Below the pieces are notes generated by a model, which was given only the letters and a program-made list of their open reading frames with translations, had not been told where the DNA came from and searched no databases. 64,000 nt of DNA from DASXYG01 sp036502625 (GTDB lineage: Bacteria; Actinomycetota; Actinomycetes; Streptosporangiales; Streptosporangiaceae). A program made the position numbers and the translations under genes. The stretch lies in assembly GCA_036502625.1 (NCBI GenBank), contig DASXYG010000006.1:1-64000 (forward strand), given 5' to 3'. This document shows, in pieces, positions 8,519 through 21,177 of the stretch; the stretch's first letter is position 1; each line of letters starts with the position of its first letter.

Positions 8519-8555
8519 CCCGTGCGGCGCCGGCGTTGTGCCGGTGCCGCACGGG
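8519..8555 (-). terminator. Hairpin terminator downstream of bldD
   Basis: A 16-bp stem (one G-T pair) with a 5-nt loop: arms begin CCCGTGCGGC (8519-8528) and end GCCGCACGGG (8546-8555). It lies 58 bp past the bldD stop, and on the minus strand it is followed by TTT. On the plus strand no T-run follows, so it would terminate rightward transcription poorly. Confidence 0.6.
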
Positions 8556-8613
8556 CAAGCTCAGGAGACCGATGGGCGCCACCCTCGCCCTGCGGGTCTG
8601 GTGCGGCGGGGCC

Positions 8614-9108
8614 TCAGAACGACTCGATGGCCCGCCGCGCCTCGGAGTCGAGGACACCCCAGCTAATGAGCTCCTCCGTGAGCTCGCTCGGCGAGCGGTC
8701 GTAGATCACCGCAAGCGAGCGCAGGTCCTCCTGGCGAATGGAGAGGACCTTCCCGTTGTAGTCGCCGCGCTGGCTCTGGATCGTCGCGACGTATCGGGCG
8801 AGCGGGCCCGCCTTGTCCTTCGGCAACTGCTGCATGCGCTCGAGGTCGATCACGAGCTTCGGCGTCGGGCCGAGCGGGCTCGGCGCGGCACCGCCGGGCA
8901 GCAGCTCGCTGACCGGGACACCGTAGAAGTCGGCGAGCTCGGCGAGCTTCTGCACGGTCACGGCCCGGTCGCCGCGCTCGTACGAGCCGACGACGACGGC
9001 CTTCCAGCGGCCGCGCGACTTCTCCTCGACGCCGTGCAGCGACAGCCCCTGCTGCGTGCGGATCGCCCGCAGGCGCGCTCCGAGTGCCTTGGCGTACTCA
9101 GTTGGCAT
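8614..9108 (-). CDS. bldD: BldD, developmental master regulator (c-di-GMP binding)
   Basis: 164 residues. An XRE-type helix-turn-helix occupies about 8-65 (LGARLRAIRTQQGLSLHGVE ... GSYERGDRAVTVQKLAELA). The C-terminal domain carries RGD (114-116), eight residues, and RQED (125-128), exactly the RxD-X8-RxxD signature through which Streptomyces BldD binds tetrameric c-di-GMP. It is known to repress sporulation genes during vegetative growth. The position next to pyrR is the same as in Streptomyces. It is followed by a strong hairpin terminator, and an SOS-type promoter points at its 3' end from the opposite strand. Confidence 0.96.
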   Translation of the reverse strand: MPTEYAKALGARLRAIRTQQGLSLHGVEEKSRGRWKAVVVGSYERGDRAVTVQKLAELADFYGVPVSELLPGGAAPSPLGPTPKLVIDLERMQQLPKDKAGPLARYVATIQSQRGDYNGKVLSIRQEDLRSLAVIYDRSPSELTEELISWGVLDSEARRAIESF

Positions 9109-9424
9109 GGTGGCCCCCGGCTCCTGTCTGTTGTCATGACGCCAGGTGCGGTTTCCGGTGCGCCGCTACCGCGCCGCCGTTCGGCCTGATGAGCCGGGAG
9201 ACGGGTGCGCCGCTGTGGCCGGGGGGAGGCCGCCGGTACCACTCCTGGGACTGGTTACGGACAGTGACGGTAAAACGCGTGCGTGTCCAGGTCAAGCCGA
9301 TTGGAAAAAAGTGGTCGAACGGGCGCGCTTCGAACACGTCCCTCGTCGGAGCCGAGATCGCCGTGCGGGGCGGGAAAGCCGCACGTGACAGGGCGTGTTC
9401 CCGGTATGTCGCCAATGCCGGTGA

Positions 9425-9439
9425 AGTGACGTAGATCAC
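9425..9439. promoter_or_regulatory. Candidate BldD operator upstream of bldD
   Basis: AGTGA, six bases, TCAC: fits the early BldD consensus AGTGA-(n)-TCACC and lies in the bldD upstream region, where BldD autoregulates in Streptomyces. Distance to the bldD start is about 317 bp, farther than usual, so the match may be fortuitous. Confidence 0.25.
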
Positions 9440-9581
9440 GGAGAATCCCGCCGATGTCATCCGTCGCCGAAATCCCGATCTGTGACCGGATCGTCGCGCA
9501 CCGCGGATGCGAACGTGCTGTACACGTGTCCGATCCCGCGTCGATGGAGGTCACCGCGCGCTGATACCGTGAGGCGACACG

Positions 9582-9605
9582 GGCCCGTCGCTTACCGGAC
9601 GGGCC
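9582..9605 (+). promoter_or_regulatory. Leader hairpin of the pyr operon
   Basis: Perfect 8-bp stem GGCCCGTC (9582-9589) / GACGGGCC (9598-9605) with an 8-nt loop, 52 bp before the pyrR start and just upstream of the PyrR-binding loop. It may be a competing structure in the regulatory leader or a 5'-end stabilising hairpin. Confidence 0.45.
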
Positions 9606-9625
9606 GCGCCCGAATCCTTTAATGA

Positions 9626-9641
9626 CCGTCCAGTGAGGCGG
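9626..9641 (+). promoter_or_regulatory. PyrR-binding RNA loop before pyrR
   Basis: CGTCCAGTGAGGCG (9627-9640) matches 12 of 14 positions of the PyrR-binding consensus ARUCCNGNGAGGYU. It folds as a short CCGUC/GGCGG stem with the hexaloop CAGUGA (family CNGNGA). The pyrR Shine-Dalgarno (GGAAGGAGG) starts immediately 3' of it, as in mycobacterial pyr leaders where UMP-bound PyrR is reported to block translation. This implies UMP feedback on the whole operon. Confidence 0.7.
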
Positions 9642-9657
9642 GGAAGGAGGCGCAGCG

Positions 9658-10253
9658 GTGACTGCTGCCCACACGCAGGGGCGCGCGGTTCTCGAGGCCC
9701 CCGATATCGGCCGGGCCCTGACGCGCATCGCCCACGAGATCTTGGAACGTACCAAGGGGGGCCGTCGCGTCGTCCTCCTCGGCATCCCCACACGCGGCAC
9801 CACCCTGGCCGAGCGCCTGGCCGCCCGCATCGAGCACGTCGAGGGCCACGCGGTGCCGTGGGGCTCCCTCGACGTCACGATGTACCGCGACGACCTTCGG
9901 ATGCGCCCGGCGCGCGCGCTCGGCCACACCGAGGTGCCGCCGCAGGGCATCGACGGCCACGTGGTCGTGCTCGTCGACGACGTCCTGTACTCCGGCCGCA
10001 CCGTGCGGGCCGCGCTCGACGCGCTGAACGACCTCGGCAGGCCCAGCGCCGTGCAGCTCGCCGCGCTGGTCGACCGCGGCCACCGCGAGCTGCCCATCCG
10101 CGCCGACTACGTCGGGAAGAACCTGCCGACGTCCCAGCGGGAGAACGTACGGGTGCTGCTGGAGGAGGTCGACGGGCGCGACGCCGTGCTGCTCGGCCCG
10201 TCCGGCGGCGACGACCGGCACACCGGCGACGGCGACGGCGCGGGGGAGGCGTG

Positions 10254-10254
<1 letters not shown>
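9658..10254 (+). CDS. pyrR: PyrR bifunctional pyr regulator / uracil phosphoribosyltransferase
   Basis: 198 residues from GTG, preceded by GGAAGGAGG. The PRPP-binding motif of type I phosphoribosyltransferases is present as VVLVDDVLYSGRTVRAA (about 102-118), and RDDLRMRP, IPTRG and LGIPTRGTTLAERLA segments match PyrR. PyrR senses UMP/UTP and binds pyr leader RNA, and has uracil phosphoribosyltransferase activity. First gene of the pyrimidine operon; its own leader carries a recognisable binding loop. TGA overlaps the pyrB ATG by one base. Confidence 0.95.
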
Positions 10255-11191
<937 letters not shown>

Positions 11192-11195
<4 letters not shown>

Positions 11196-12478
11196 CTTCA
11201 TACGTGATCAAGGGGGTGCGGCCGCTGGGCGGCGCGCCGACGGACCTGCTGCTCGCCGACGGCGTGATCGCCGCGGCCGGCACGGGGCTGGACGCCCAGG
11301 GCGCCAAGGTGGTCGACGCGGACGGGCTGATCGCGCTGCCCGGCCTCGTCGACCTGCACACCCACCTGCGCGAGCCGGGCCGCGAGGACGCCGAGACGGT
11401 CGAGACCGGCACGGCCGCGGCCGCCGTCGGCGGGTTCACCGCGGTCCACGCGATGGCCAACACCGACCCGGTGGCCGACACCGCGGGCGTCGTGGAGCAG
11501 GTGTGGCGGCTCGGGAGCCAGGCCGGGCACTGCGACGTACGCCCGGTCGGCGCGGTCACCCAGGGGCTGCGCGGCGAGCGGCTGGCCGAGCTCGGCGCGA
11601 TGGCCGACTCCGCGGCCGGGGTGCGGGTGTTCTCCGACGACGGCCACTGCGTGTCCGACGCGGTGCTGATGCGGCGGGCGCTGGAGTACGTCAAGGCGTT
11701 CGGCGGCGTCGTGGCGCAGCACGCCCAGGAGCCGCGGCTGACCGAGGGCGCGCAGATGAACGAGGGCGTCGTCTCCGGCGAGCTGGGCCTCGCCGGGTGG
11801 CCGGCGGTCGCCGAGGAGGCGGTCATCGCGCGCGACTGCCTGCTCGCCGCGCACGTCGGCTCGCGGCTGCACGTCTGCCACGTGTCCACGGCCGGCTCCG
11901 TGGAGCTGATCCGCTGGGCGAAGTCCAAGGGCTGGCAGGTCACCGCCGAGGTCACGCCGCACCACCTGCTGCTCGACGACGACCTCGTCCGCGGCTACGA
12001 CCCCGTCTACAAGGTGAACCCGCCCCTGCGCACGGCCGCCGACGTGGCCGCGCTGCGCGAGGGGCTGGCCGACGGCACGATCGACTGCGTGGCCACCGAC
12101 CACGCGCCGCACACCGTGGAGGACAAGGAGTCGGAGTGGGCGGCCGCGGCCATGGGGATGGTCGGCCTGGAGACGGCGCTCCCCGCGGTCGCCGCCGCGA
12201 TGGTGGAGACGGGCCTGCTCGACTGGGCGGGCGTCGCCGACCGGATGTCCGTACGCCCCGCCGCCATCGGCCTCCTCACCCGGCACGGCCGCCCGCTGGC
12301 CGCGGGCGAGCCGGCGAACCTCACGCTGGTCGACCCGGCCGCGCGGACCACCGTCGAGCCAGCCGGGTTCGCGTCCAAGGGCCGCAACTGCCCCTTCCGC
12401 GGCATGACGCTGCCCGGCCGCGTCGCCGCCACGTTCCTGGCCGGGACCATGACCGCCAACGACGGGAAGGTCATCTGA
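11192..12478 (+). CDS. pyrC: Dihydroorotase (class I)
   Basis: 428 residues from GTG 11192. Zinc-site motif DLHTHLREPG (about 53-62), VFSDDGHCVSD, a histidine at VCHVST and the late CVATDHAPHT segment are those of class I amidohydrolase dihydroorotases. Closes carbamoyl aspartate to dihydroorotate. Overlaps pyrB by 4 nt. Streptomyces usually carries a small membrane-protein gene between pyrC and carA; here pyrC and carA overlap directly by one base. Confidence 0.96.
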
Positions 12479-13607
12479 TGCCCACCACCGCACCCGTCGG
12501 CGCGCTGCTCGTGCTCGAGGACGGCCGCACGTTCGCCGGGCAGGCGTACGGCGCCCGCGGCGCGGCGTTCGGCGAGATGGTCTTCAACACCGGCATGACC
12601 GGCTACCAGGAGACCCTCACCGACCCCTCGTACGCCGGGCAGATCGTCGCCATGACGGCGCCGCACATCGGCAACACCGGCGTCAACGGCGACGACCCGG
12701 AGTCGGCCCGCATCCAGGTCGCCGGCTACGTCGTCCGCGAGCCCGCGCGGATCGCCTCGAACTGGCGGTCCGCGGGCACCCTGGACGACGCGCTGCGCGA
12801 CCAGGGCGTCGTCGGCATCGCCGTCGCCGGCACCCGCGCGCTCACCCGCCACCTGCGCGACCGCGGCGCCATGCGCGCCGGCATCTTCAGCGGCGACGAC
12901 GCGGCCGCCCCCGAGGCCGACCTGGTCGCCCGGGTGTGCGCGTCGCCGGCCATGACCGGCGCCGACCTGGCGCCCGAGGTCAGCACCACCGAGCCGTACG
13001 TCGTGCCCGCGATCGGGGAGAAGCGGTTCACCGTCGCGGCCGTCGACCTCGGCATCAAGGCGATGAGCCCGCACCGCATGGCCGAGCGCGGCTGCGAGGT
13101 GCACGTCCTGCCCGCGTCGAGCACCGCGCGCGACATCCTGGAGCTCGCCCCTGACGGCGTGTTCTTCAGCAACGGCCCCGGCGACCCGGCCGCCGCCGGA
13201 TACGCGGTCGAGGCGCTGCGCGGCGTGCTGGACGCCCGGGTGCCGTTCTTCGGCATCTGCTTCGGCAACCAGGTGCTCGGCCGCGCGCTCGGCCTCGGCA
13301 CGTACAAGCTGCGCTTCGGCCACCGCGGCATCAACCAGCCGGTCCAGGACCGCCGTACGGGCAAGGTGGACGTCTCCGCGCACAACCACGGGTTCGCGGT
13401 GGACGCGCCCGCCGACGGCCCGTTCGACACGCCGTACGGCCGCGCCGAGGTCAGCCACGTGAACCTCAACGACGGCTGCGTCGAGGGGCTGCGGCTGCTG
13501 GAGCGGCCCGCGTTCAGCGTGCAGTACCACCCGGAGGCCGCCGCGGGGCCGCACGACGCCACCGACCTGTTCGACCGGTTCATCGAGGTCATGGAAGGAG
13601 CCAAGTA

Positions 13608-13608
<1 letters not shown>
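12478..13608 (+). CDS. carA: Carbamoyl-phosphate synthase small (glutaminase) subunit
   Basis: 376 residues. Opening LEDGRTFAGQAYGA and GYQETLTDPSYAGQIVAMT are typical. The class-I amidotransferase nucleophile is in FFGICFGNQVLGRALG (about 251-266); the usual GICLGHQ is GICFGNQ here. Catalytic His/Glu appear in QYHPEAAAGPHD (about 347-358). Supplies ammonia from glutamine to CarB. Its stop overlaps the carB ATG (TAATG). Confidence 0.97.
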
Positions 13609-16927
<3,319 letters not shown>

Positions 16928-16931
<4 letters not shown>

Positions 16932-17824
16932 CCTCGAGCACCCTGGAGCTTCTTGACGAGGAGACCATGCCGCCGGTCCAGGTACGTGGCCAGATCCTGA
17001 CCTCGCGCCGCGTGGACGCATACCACGCGATGACCGTCGTGGCCCCCGGCGTCGCCGAGCGGTTCAGGCCCGGCCAGTTCGTCGCCGTGGCCGTCGGGGG
17101 CGACCAGTCGGGCATGCTGCTGCGCCGCGCGTTCTCCATCTACGACGTCCGCTCCGACTACGGCGGCACCGTGGAGTTCGTGTTCGCCGCGCACGGCAAG
17201 GGCACCCGCTGGCTGGCCGAACGCCGCCCGCGCGACCAGGTCGACGTCGTCGGCCCGCTCGGCCGGGCGTACCCCCTGCCGCGCGACCCGGTGAACTGCG
17301 TGCTGGTCGGCGGCGGCTACGGAAGCGCGCCGCTGTTCTCGCTGGCCGACGCCCTGGCCTCGCGCGGCTGCCGGGTCGACTTCGTGCTCGGCGCGGCCAG
17401 CGCCGACCGGCTGTTCGGCGCGCTGACCGCGCGGCGCCTCGGGCGTACGGCCACGCTGACCACCGACGACGGCACGCTCGGCGCCCGCGGGCTGGTCACC
17501 GACGTGCTGCCGCAGGTCATCGAGGACAGCTCGGCCGACGTGATCTACGCCTGCGGGCCGATGGGCATGCTGGAGCGGATCACCGAGATCGGCGGGCAGT
17601 ACGGCATTCCGGCGCAGACGCTCGTGGAGGAGTCGATGGCGTGCGGGGTGGGCGTGTGCATGACGTGCGTCCTGCCCGTGCGCGGCGACGACGGGGTGAC
17701 GCGGATGCTGCGGTCGTGCGTGGAGGGGCCGGTGTTCCGCGGCGACCGCGTGCGCTGGCGTGACGTCGGCACCATCCCCTTCGACGCCCTGGGCGCCCCC
17801 GGCTGGAAGGGGGCCGCGCAGTGA
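16928..17824 (+). CDS. pyrK: Dihydroorotate dehydrogenase electron-transfer subunit (PyrK)
   Basis: 298 residues from GTG overlapping the carB stop. FAD domain motif RRAFSIYDV, NAD-binding segment LVGGGYGSAPLFSLADAL, and C-terminal [2Fe-2S] cysteines in ACGVGVCMTCVLPV plus a fourth Cys in LRSC about 20 residues later. PyrK lets class 1B PyrD use NAD+ as electron acceptor. Its presence next to pyrD predicts an NAD-dependent rather than quinone-dependent step. Confidence 0.95.
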
Positions 17825-18798
17825 GCGTTGACCTGCGTACGAACCTCTCGCACGTCGAGCTGCCCAATCCGATCATGACGGCGTCCGGGTGCGCCGCCGC
17901 GGGCCGGGAACTTTCCCAGTTCTTTGACGTCGCGAAGATCGGCGCGATCGTCACGAAGTCCGTGATGGCCGCGCCGCGCTCCGGGCGGCCCACGCCGCGC
18001 ATGGCCGAGACCCCGTCCGGCATGCTCAACTCGATCGGCCTCCAGGGGCCGGGCATCGAGGCGTTCCTCCAGCGCGACCTGCCGTGGCTGATGTCGCGCG
18101 GCGCGCGGGCGGTCGTGTCGATCGCGGGCGGCAGCGTCGAGGAGTACGCCGGGCTGGCCCGGCGGCTGGCCGACGCCCCCGGCGTGACGGCGCTGGAGGT
18201 AAACATCTCCTGCCCGAACGTCGAGGACCGCGGCAAGGTGTTCGCCTGCGACCCGGACGCCGCGGCCGCCGTGGTCCGCGCCGTACGCGCGCAGACCCGC
18301 TTCGACGTCCCCGTGTTCGCCAAGCTCTCGCCGGACGTCACGGACATCGTGACGGTCGCGCGGTCCTGCGTGGACGCCGGCGCCGACGGCCTCTCGATGA
18401 TCAACACGCTGCTCGGCATGGCCATCGACGTCGACACCATGCGGCCGGTCCTCGCCGGGACGACCGGCGGGCTGTCCGGGCCGGCGATCCGCCCGGTGGC
18501 CGTCCGGTGCGTCTGGCAGGTCCACCAGGCGCTGCCGCACGTCCCGATCGTCGGCATCGGCGGCATCCGCACCGGCCGCGACGTCCTGGAGTTCCTGCTC
18601 GCCGGGGCCAGCGCGGTCGAGGTCGGCACGGTGGTGTTCCACGACCCGTCCGCCTGCGCCCGCATCCTGCGCGAGCTGGAGGAGGAGCTGATCACGCGGG
18701 GCATCGACCGGCTCGCCGACCTGATCGGCCTCGCGCACAAGCCGCCGGGCCTGACCCCGCCGTCCGGGCGGCCGGTCGCCGGGCGCGGTGCCTCGTGA
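17821..18798 (+). CDS. pyrD: Dihydroorotate dehydrogenase, class 1B catalytic subunit
   Basis: 325 residues, GTG overlapping pyrK by 4 nt. FMN-barrel motifs: NPIMTASGCAAAG, KSVMAAPRSGRPTPRM, the active-site cysteine in VNISCPNVEDRG (about 122-133) expected for class 1 enzymes, and IVGIGGIRTGRDVLEFLLAGA near the end. Pairs with PyrK. Confidence 0.96.
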   Translation: MSVDLRTNLSHVELPNPIMTASGCAAAGRELSQFFDVAKIGAIVTKSVMAAPRSGRPTPRMAETPSGMLNSIGLQGPGIEAFLQRDLPWLMSRGARAVVSIAGGSVEEYAGLARRLADAPGVTALEVNISCPNVEDRGKVFACDPDAAAAVVRAVRAQTRFDVPVFAKLSPDVTDIVTVARSCVDAGADGLSMINTLLGMAIDVDTMRPVLAGTTGGLSGPAIRPVAVRCVWQVHQALPHVPIVGIGGIRTGRDVLEFLLAGASAVEVGTVVFHDPSACARILRELEEELITRGIDRLADLIGLAHKPPGLTPPSGRPVAGRGAS

Positions 18799-18851
18799 CG
18801 CCCGCGCCCCGTACCCCGTCCCCGTCCCGCTCCCGAGATGAGGAAGCAGCC

Positions 18852-19598
18852 GTGACGCAGACCGCCGCACCGATCGCCGTCGCCCTCGACGCCCCGGACC
18901 TCGACACCGCCGCCGAGTGGGCGAGCCTGGTGAGCCCGCACGTCAGCACCGTCAAGGTGGGCCTGGAGCTGTACCTGCGCTACGGCCCGGACGCCGTGGC
19001 GTCCGTGCGCGGGGCCAGCATGGTGGAGGTCTTCCTCGACCTGAAGCTGCACGACATCCCGGCGACGGTCGCCGGGGCGGCCCGCGCGGTCGGGCGGCTG
19101 AGGCCGGCCTACCTCACGGTGCACGCCTCGGGCGGCGCCGCGATGATCCGCGCGGCCGTCGAGGCGGCACCGCAGACCAAGATCGCCGCCGTCACGGTCC
19201 TGACGTCGCTCGACGAGACCGATCTCGCCGAGGTGGGGGTCCTGGGCCCGGCGCTGGACGCCACGCGCCGTATGGCCGCCCTGGCGGTCGGCGCGGGGGC
19301 CCGCGCGCTGGTGTGCTCCCCGCACGAGGTGCGGGCCGTGCGCGCCGAGGTCGGCCCGGACGTCACGCTCATCACACCGGGCGTGCGGCCCGCGGGCGCG
19401 GCGACACAGGACCAGGTGCGCGTCGCCACACCGGAGGAGGCCGTCGCGGAGGGGGCGGACCTGCTCGTGATCGGCCGGCCCATCACGGCGTCGCCCGACC
19501 CCGGCGCGGCGGTCGCCGCGATCGCCGCGGCACTGCGCCGTGAACGGGGCAAAAATTCGATCATTCGCACGGATGGCCGCGAGTTGCCGGATGCGTGA
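18852..19598 (+). CDS. pyrF: Orotidine-5'-phosphate decarboxylase
   Basis: 248 residues. Catalytic loop DLKLHDIPATV (about 58-68) and phosphate-binding LITPGVRP and LLVIGRPIT match the family. I chose GTG 18852 because GAGGAAG lies 7 nt before it. An in-frame GTG at 18795 overlapping the pyrD stop (GTGA) would add 19 residues (Pro/Ser/Arg-rich) and follow the overlap style of the operon, so it remains possible. Last gene of the pyrimidine operon. Confidence 0.95.
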   Translation: MTQTAAPIAVALDAPDLDTAAEWASLVSPHVSTVKVGLELYLRYGPDAVASVRGASMVEVFLDLKLHDIPATVAGAARAVGRLRPAYLTVHASGGAAMIRAAVEAAPQTKIAAVTVLTSLDETDLAEVGVLGPALDATRRMAALAVGAGARALVCSPHEVRAVRAEVGPDVTLITPGVRPAGAATQDQVRVATPEEAVAEGADLLVIGRPITASPDPGAAVAAIAAALRRERGKNSIIRTDGRELPDA

Positions 19599-19603
19599 AT
19601 TGC

Positions 19604-19615
19604 CCGGAATTCCGG
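19604..19615. repeat. 12-bp perfect palindrome after pyrF
   Basis: CCGGAATTCCGG immediately after the pyrF stop. The following 250 bp to mihF is AT-richer than its surroundings (19700-19790 especially) and includes a second palindrome ACTCC-GG-GGAGT (19713-19724). Promoter/operator DNA for mihF is likely here, but no clear -35/-10 pair can be fixed. Confidence 0.35.
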
Positions 19616-19862
19616 CGCCGTACGGTCGGGAAATGCCGCCGGAATTGATGACCCTGAGTAATCGGGGTGTGGAACCGCTCACGTCCCTCCGGAGCAGAAT
19701 AGGGGACTTTTGACTCCGGGGAGTAATAATATCGAAGCGGACAGTAGTTACATCAAATTTGTACGCTGACAAAGCGGTGTTCGCGTTGCCTGATGACCCC
19801 AAGAGGGGCTACGTTCCCGTCCCGTCCGACTCCATCGAGCATGAAAACCGAGGTGACACGGC

Positions 19863-20186
19863 GTGGCGCTTCCGCCCCTCACTCCTGAACAGCGCGCCGC
19901 AGCCCTGGAGAAGGCTGCCAAGGCCCGGAAAGAGCGGGCCGAGGTGAAGAACAAGCTCAAGCGCGGCAACGTGACGCTCTCCGACGTCCTGAAGGATGGC
20001 CAGAGCGACGACGTCATCGGCAAGATGAAGGTCTCGGCTCTCCTCGAGTCGATGCCGGGCGTCGGCAAGGTCCGGGCCAAGCAGATCATGGACCGGCTCA
20101 ACATCGCCGAGTCGCGGCGTGTCCGCGGCCTCGGCGCCAACCAGCGCTCCGCACTGGAGCGCGAATTCGGTGGCATCACCGGCTGA
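19863..20186 (+). CDS. mihF: Actinobacterial integration host factor (nucleoid protein)
   Basis: 107 residues from GTG. Basic N-terminal helix (EKAAKARKERAEVKNKLKRG) and the DNA-binding helix-hairpin region ALLESMPGVGKVRAKQIMD (about 60-78) followed by SRRVRGLGANQRSALE are characteristic of mIHF/sIHF. It bends or stabilises chromosomal DNA. Conserved neighbour of gmk and rpoZ. Confidence 0.95.
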   Translation: MALPPLTPEQRAAALEKAAKARKERAEVKNKLKRGNVTLSDVLKDGQSDDVIGKMKVSALLESMPGVGKVRAKQIMDRLNIAESRRVRGLGANQRSALEREFGGITG

Positions 20187-20217
20187 CCAGTACGCGCGAC
20201 CTGGCAGGATCGAGGAG

Positions 20218-20850
20218 ATGAACAGCTTTGACCGTCCGGAGCGGCCCGGCTCGCGCACCCGGGACCGGACACCGCCAGACTCCTCGGCTCCCGCCGCTCG
20301 CCTGACGGTCCTTTCCGGACCGTCGGGCGTGGGAAAGTCCACGGTCGTCGCCGAGATCCGGAAGTCCCACCCTGAGGTGTGGCTCTCGGTCTCGGTGACG
20401 ACCCGGGCGCCCCGGCCCGGCGAGGTCGACGGCGTCCAGTACTCCTTCGTCGACGACGCCGGTTTCGACCGGCTCGTCGCCGATGGGGAACTGCTCGAAT
20501 GGGCGGAGTTCGCCGGCAACCGCTACGGCACGCCGCGTTCCCCCGTGGTGGAACGGCTCGCCGCCGGGGTGCCGGTCCTCCTGGAGATCGACCTCCAGGG
20601 CGCACGGCAGGTCCGCGAGGCCATGCCCGCCGCGCTGATGGTGTTCCTCGCCCCGCCCTCGTGGGACGAGCTCGTCCACCGCCTCACCGGCCGCGGCACC
20701 GAACCCCCCGAGGTCATCGACCGCCGGCTCGACGCCGCCCGCGTGGAGCTCGCCGCCGAGACCGAGTTCGACAAGACCCTCGTGAACTCGTCCGTACAGG
20801 ACGTATGCGCCGAGCTGCTAGCCTTGATGACGGCACAGCCCACCGCGTGA
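20218..20850 (+). CDS. gmk: Guanylate kinase
   Basis: 210 residues. P-loop LSGPSGVGKSTV (about 32-43), VTTRAPRPGEVDGVQY and GRGTEPPEVIDRRL are guanylate kinase signatures. The first 25 residues are a hydrophilic extension common in actinobacteria. ATG 20218 has GGATCGAGGAG upstream. Phosphorylates GMP to GDP. 31 bp after mihF. Confidence 0.96.
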   Translation: MNSFDRPERPGSRTRDRTPPDSSAPAARLTVLSGPSGVGKSTVVAEIRKSHPEVWLSVSVTTRAPRPGEVDGVQYSFVDDAGFDRLVADGELLEWAEFAGNRYGTPRSPVVERLAAGVPVLLEIDLQGARQVREAMPAALMVFLAPPSWDELVHRLTGRGTEPPEVIDRRLDAARVELAAETEFDKTLVNSSVQDVCAELLALMTAQPTA

Positions 20851-20901
20851 ATCAGGCGCGGGGCGGTGCGATCCACACCGACTAGTGAGCGGAAGGTGAA
20901 C

Positions 20902-21171
20902 GTGGCCGGCAACCAGCCCGTCGCCGAAGGCATCATCAACCCGCCGATCGACGACCTCCTCAAGATCGTCGACAGCAAGTACAGCCTCGTCAGCATGGCC
21001 GCCAAGCGCGCACGGCAGATCAACGCCTACTACGCGCAGCTCGGCGAGGGCCTGCTCGAATACGTAGGCCCGCTCGTGGAGACCCACGTGCAGGAGAAGC
21101 CGCTGTCCATCGCGCTGCGCGAGATCAACGACGGCGTGCTGCACGTCGAGACCGTCGAGGTCCCGCAGTAG
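20902..21171 (+). CDS. rpoZ: RNA polymerase omega subunit
   Basis: 89 residues from GTG 20902, chosen for the GGAAGG site 5 nt upstream; the frame is open 12 codons further up. Matches actinobacterial omega throughout: EGIINPPIDDLL, DSKYSLVSMAAKRARQINAY and YVGPLVETHVQEKPLSIALR. Stabilises the beta' subunit. Confidence 0.96.
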   Translation: MAGNQPVAEGIINPPIDDLLKIVDSKYSLVSMAAKRARQINAYYAQLGEGLLEYVGPLVETHVQEKPLSIALREINDGVLHVETVEVPQ

Positions 21172-21177
21172 CACCCG

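Larger units (their letters stand above)
8388..8555 (+). ncRNA. Candidate structured, SOS-controlled RNA
   Basis: Four consecutive stem-loops read from the sequence. (1) GCGC/GCGC around the LexA repeat (8388-8417). (2) GCGCGC ... ACGGGTCCA / TGGGTCCGT ... GCGCGC with a loop containing six consecutive C (about 8415-8456). (3) A perfect 12-bp stem CGGCGGCCGGGA (8460-8471) / TCCCGGCCGCCG (8492-8503) whose 20-nt loop is G-rich. (4) A 16-bp stem (8519-8534 / 8540-8555). The C6 loop of stem 2 could pair with the G-rich loop of stem 3. It is preceded by a promoter and LexA box. A distant resemblance to ydaO/c-di-AMP riboswitch motifs (GCTTAACT, CCGACA) exists, but the conserved GGTGAATC-type core is missing, so I do not assign it. 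The transcript is hypothetical. Confidence 0.35.
8226..8613. other. 388-bp intergenic region with SOS box and stable hairpins
   Basis: Lies between the starts of the leftward GNAT gene and the stop of leftward bldD. Besides the GNAT -10 box it contains a rightward promoter (8357-8385), a LexA-type box (8393-8412) and three further stem-loops (8415-8456, 8460-8503, 8519-8555). A T6 run (8335-8340) follows only a 4-bp stem and is not a convincing terminator. No gene longer than a 12-codon ORF (ATG 8475, TAG 8511) with an implausibly close Shine-Dalgarno is seen. Confidence 0.55.
9109..9657. other. 549-bp divergent region between bldD and the pyr operon
   Basis: Contains the unassigned bldD promoter(s), a candidate BldD operator (9425-9439), an ACGTG/CACGT inverted repeat near 9513-9527, a TACCGT hexamer (about 9565-9570) usable as -10 for the pyr transcript, an 8-bp perfect hairpin (9582-9605) and the PyrR-binding loop (9626-9641). 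Small overlapping frames here show no family resemblance and look non-coding. Confidence 0.45.

Noticed and set aside
8380..8520. ydaO/yuaA (c-di-AMP) riboswitch
   Set aside because: GCTTAACT and CCGACA match isolated motifs, but the conserved GGTGAATC-like core and GGGGGACCC-type block are absent and no target gene follows.
8536..9189. 217-codon open frame on the plus strand across bldD
   Set aside because: It is antisense to bldD, Arg/Leu-rich as expected from a GC-rich shadow frame, and has no family resemblance.
9633..10253. N-terminal extension of pyrB through the pyrR region
   Set aside because: The extension is the out-of-frame shadow of pyrR; the ATG at 10254 starts the conserved protein.
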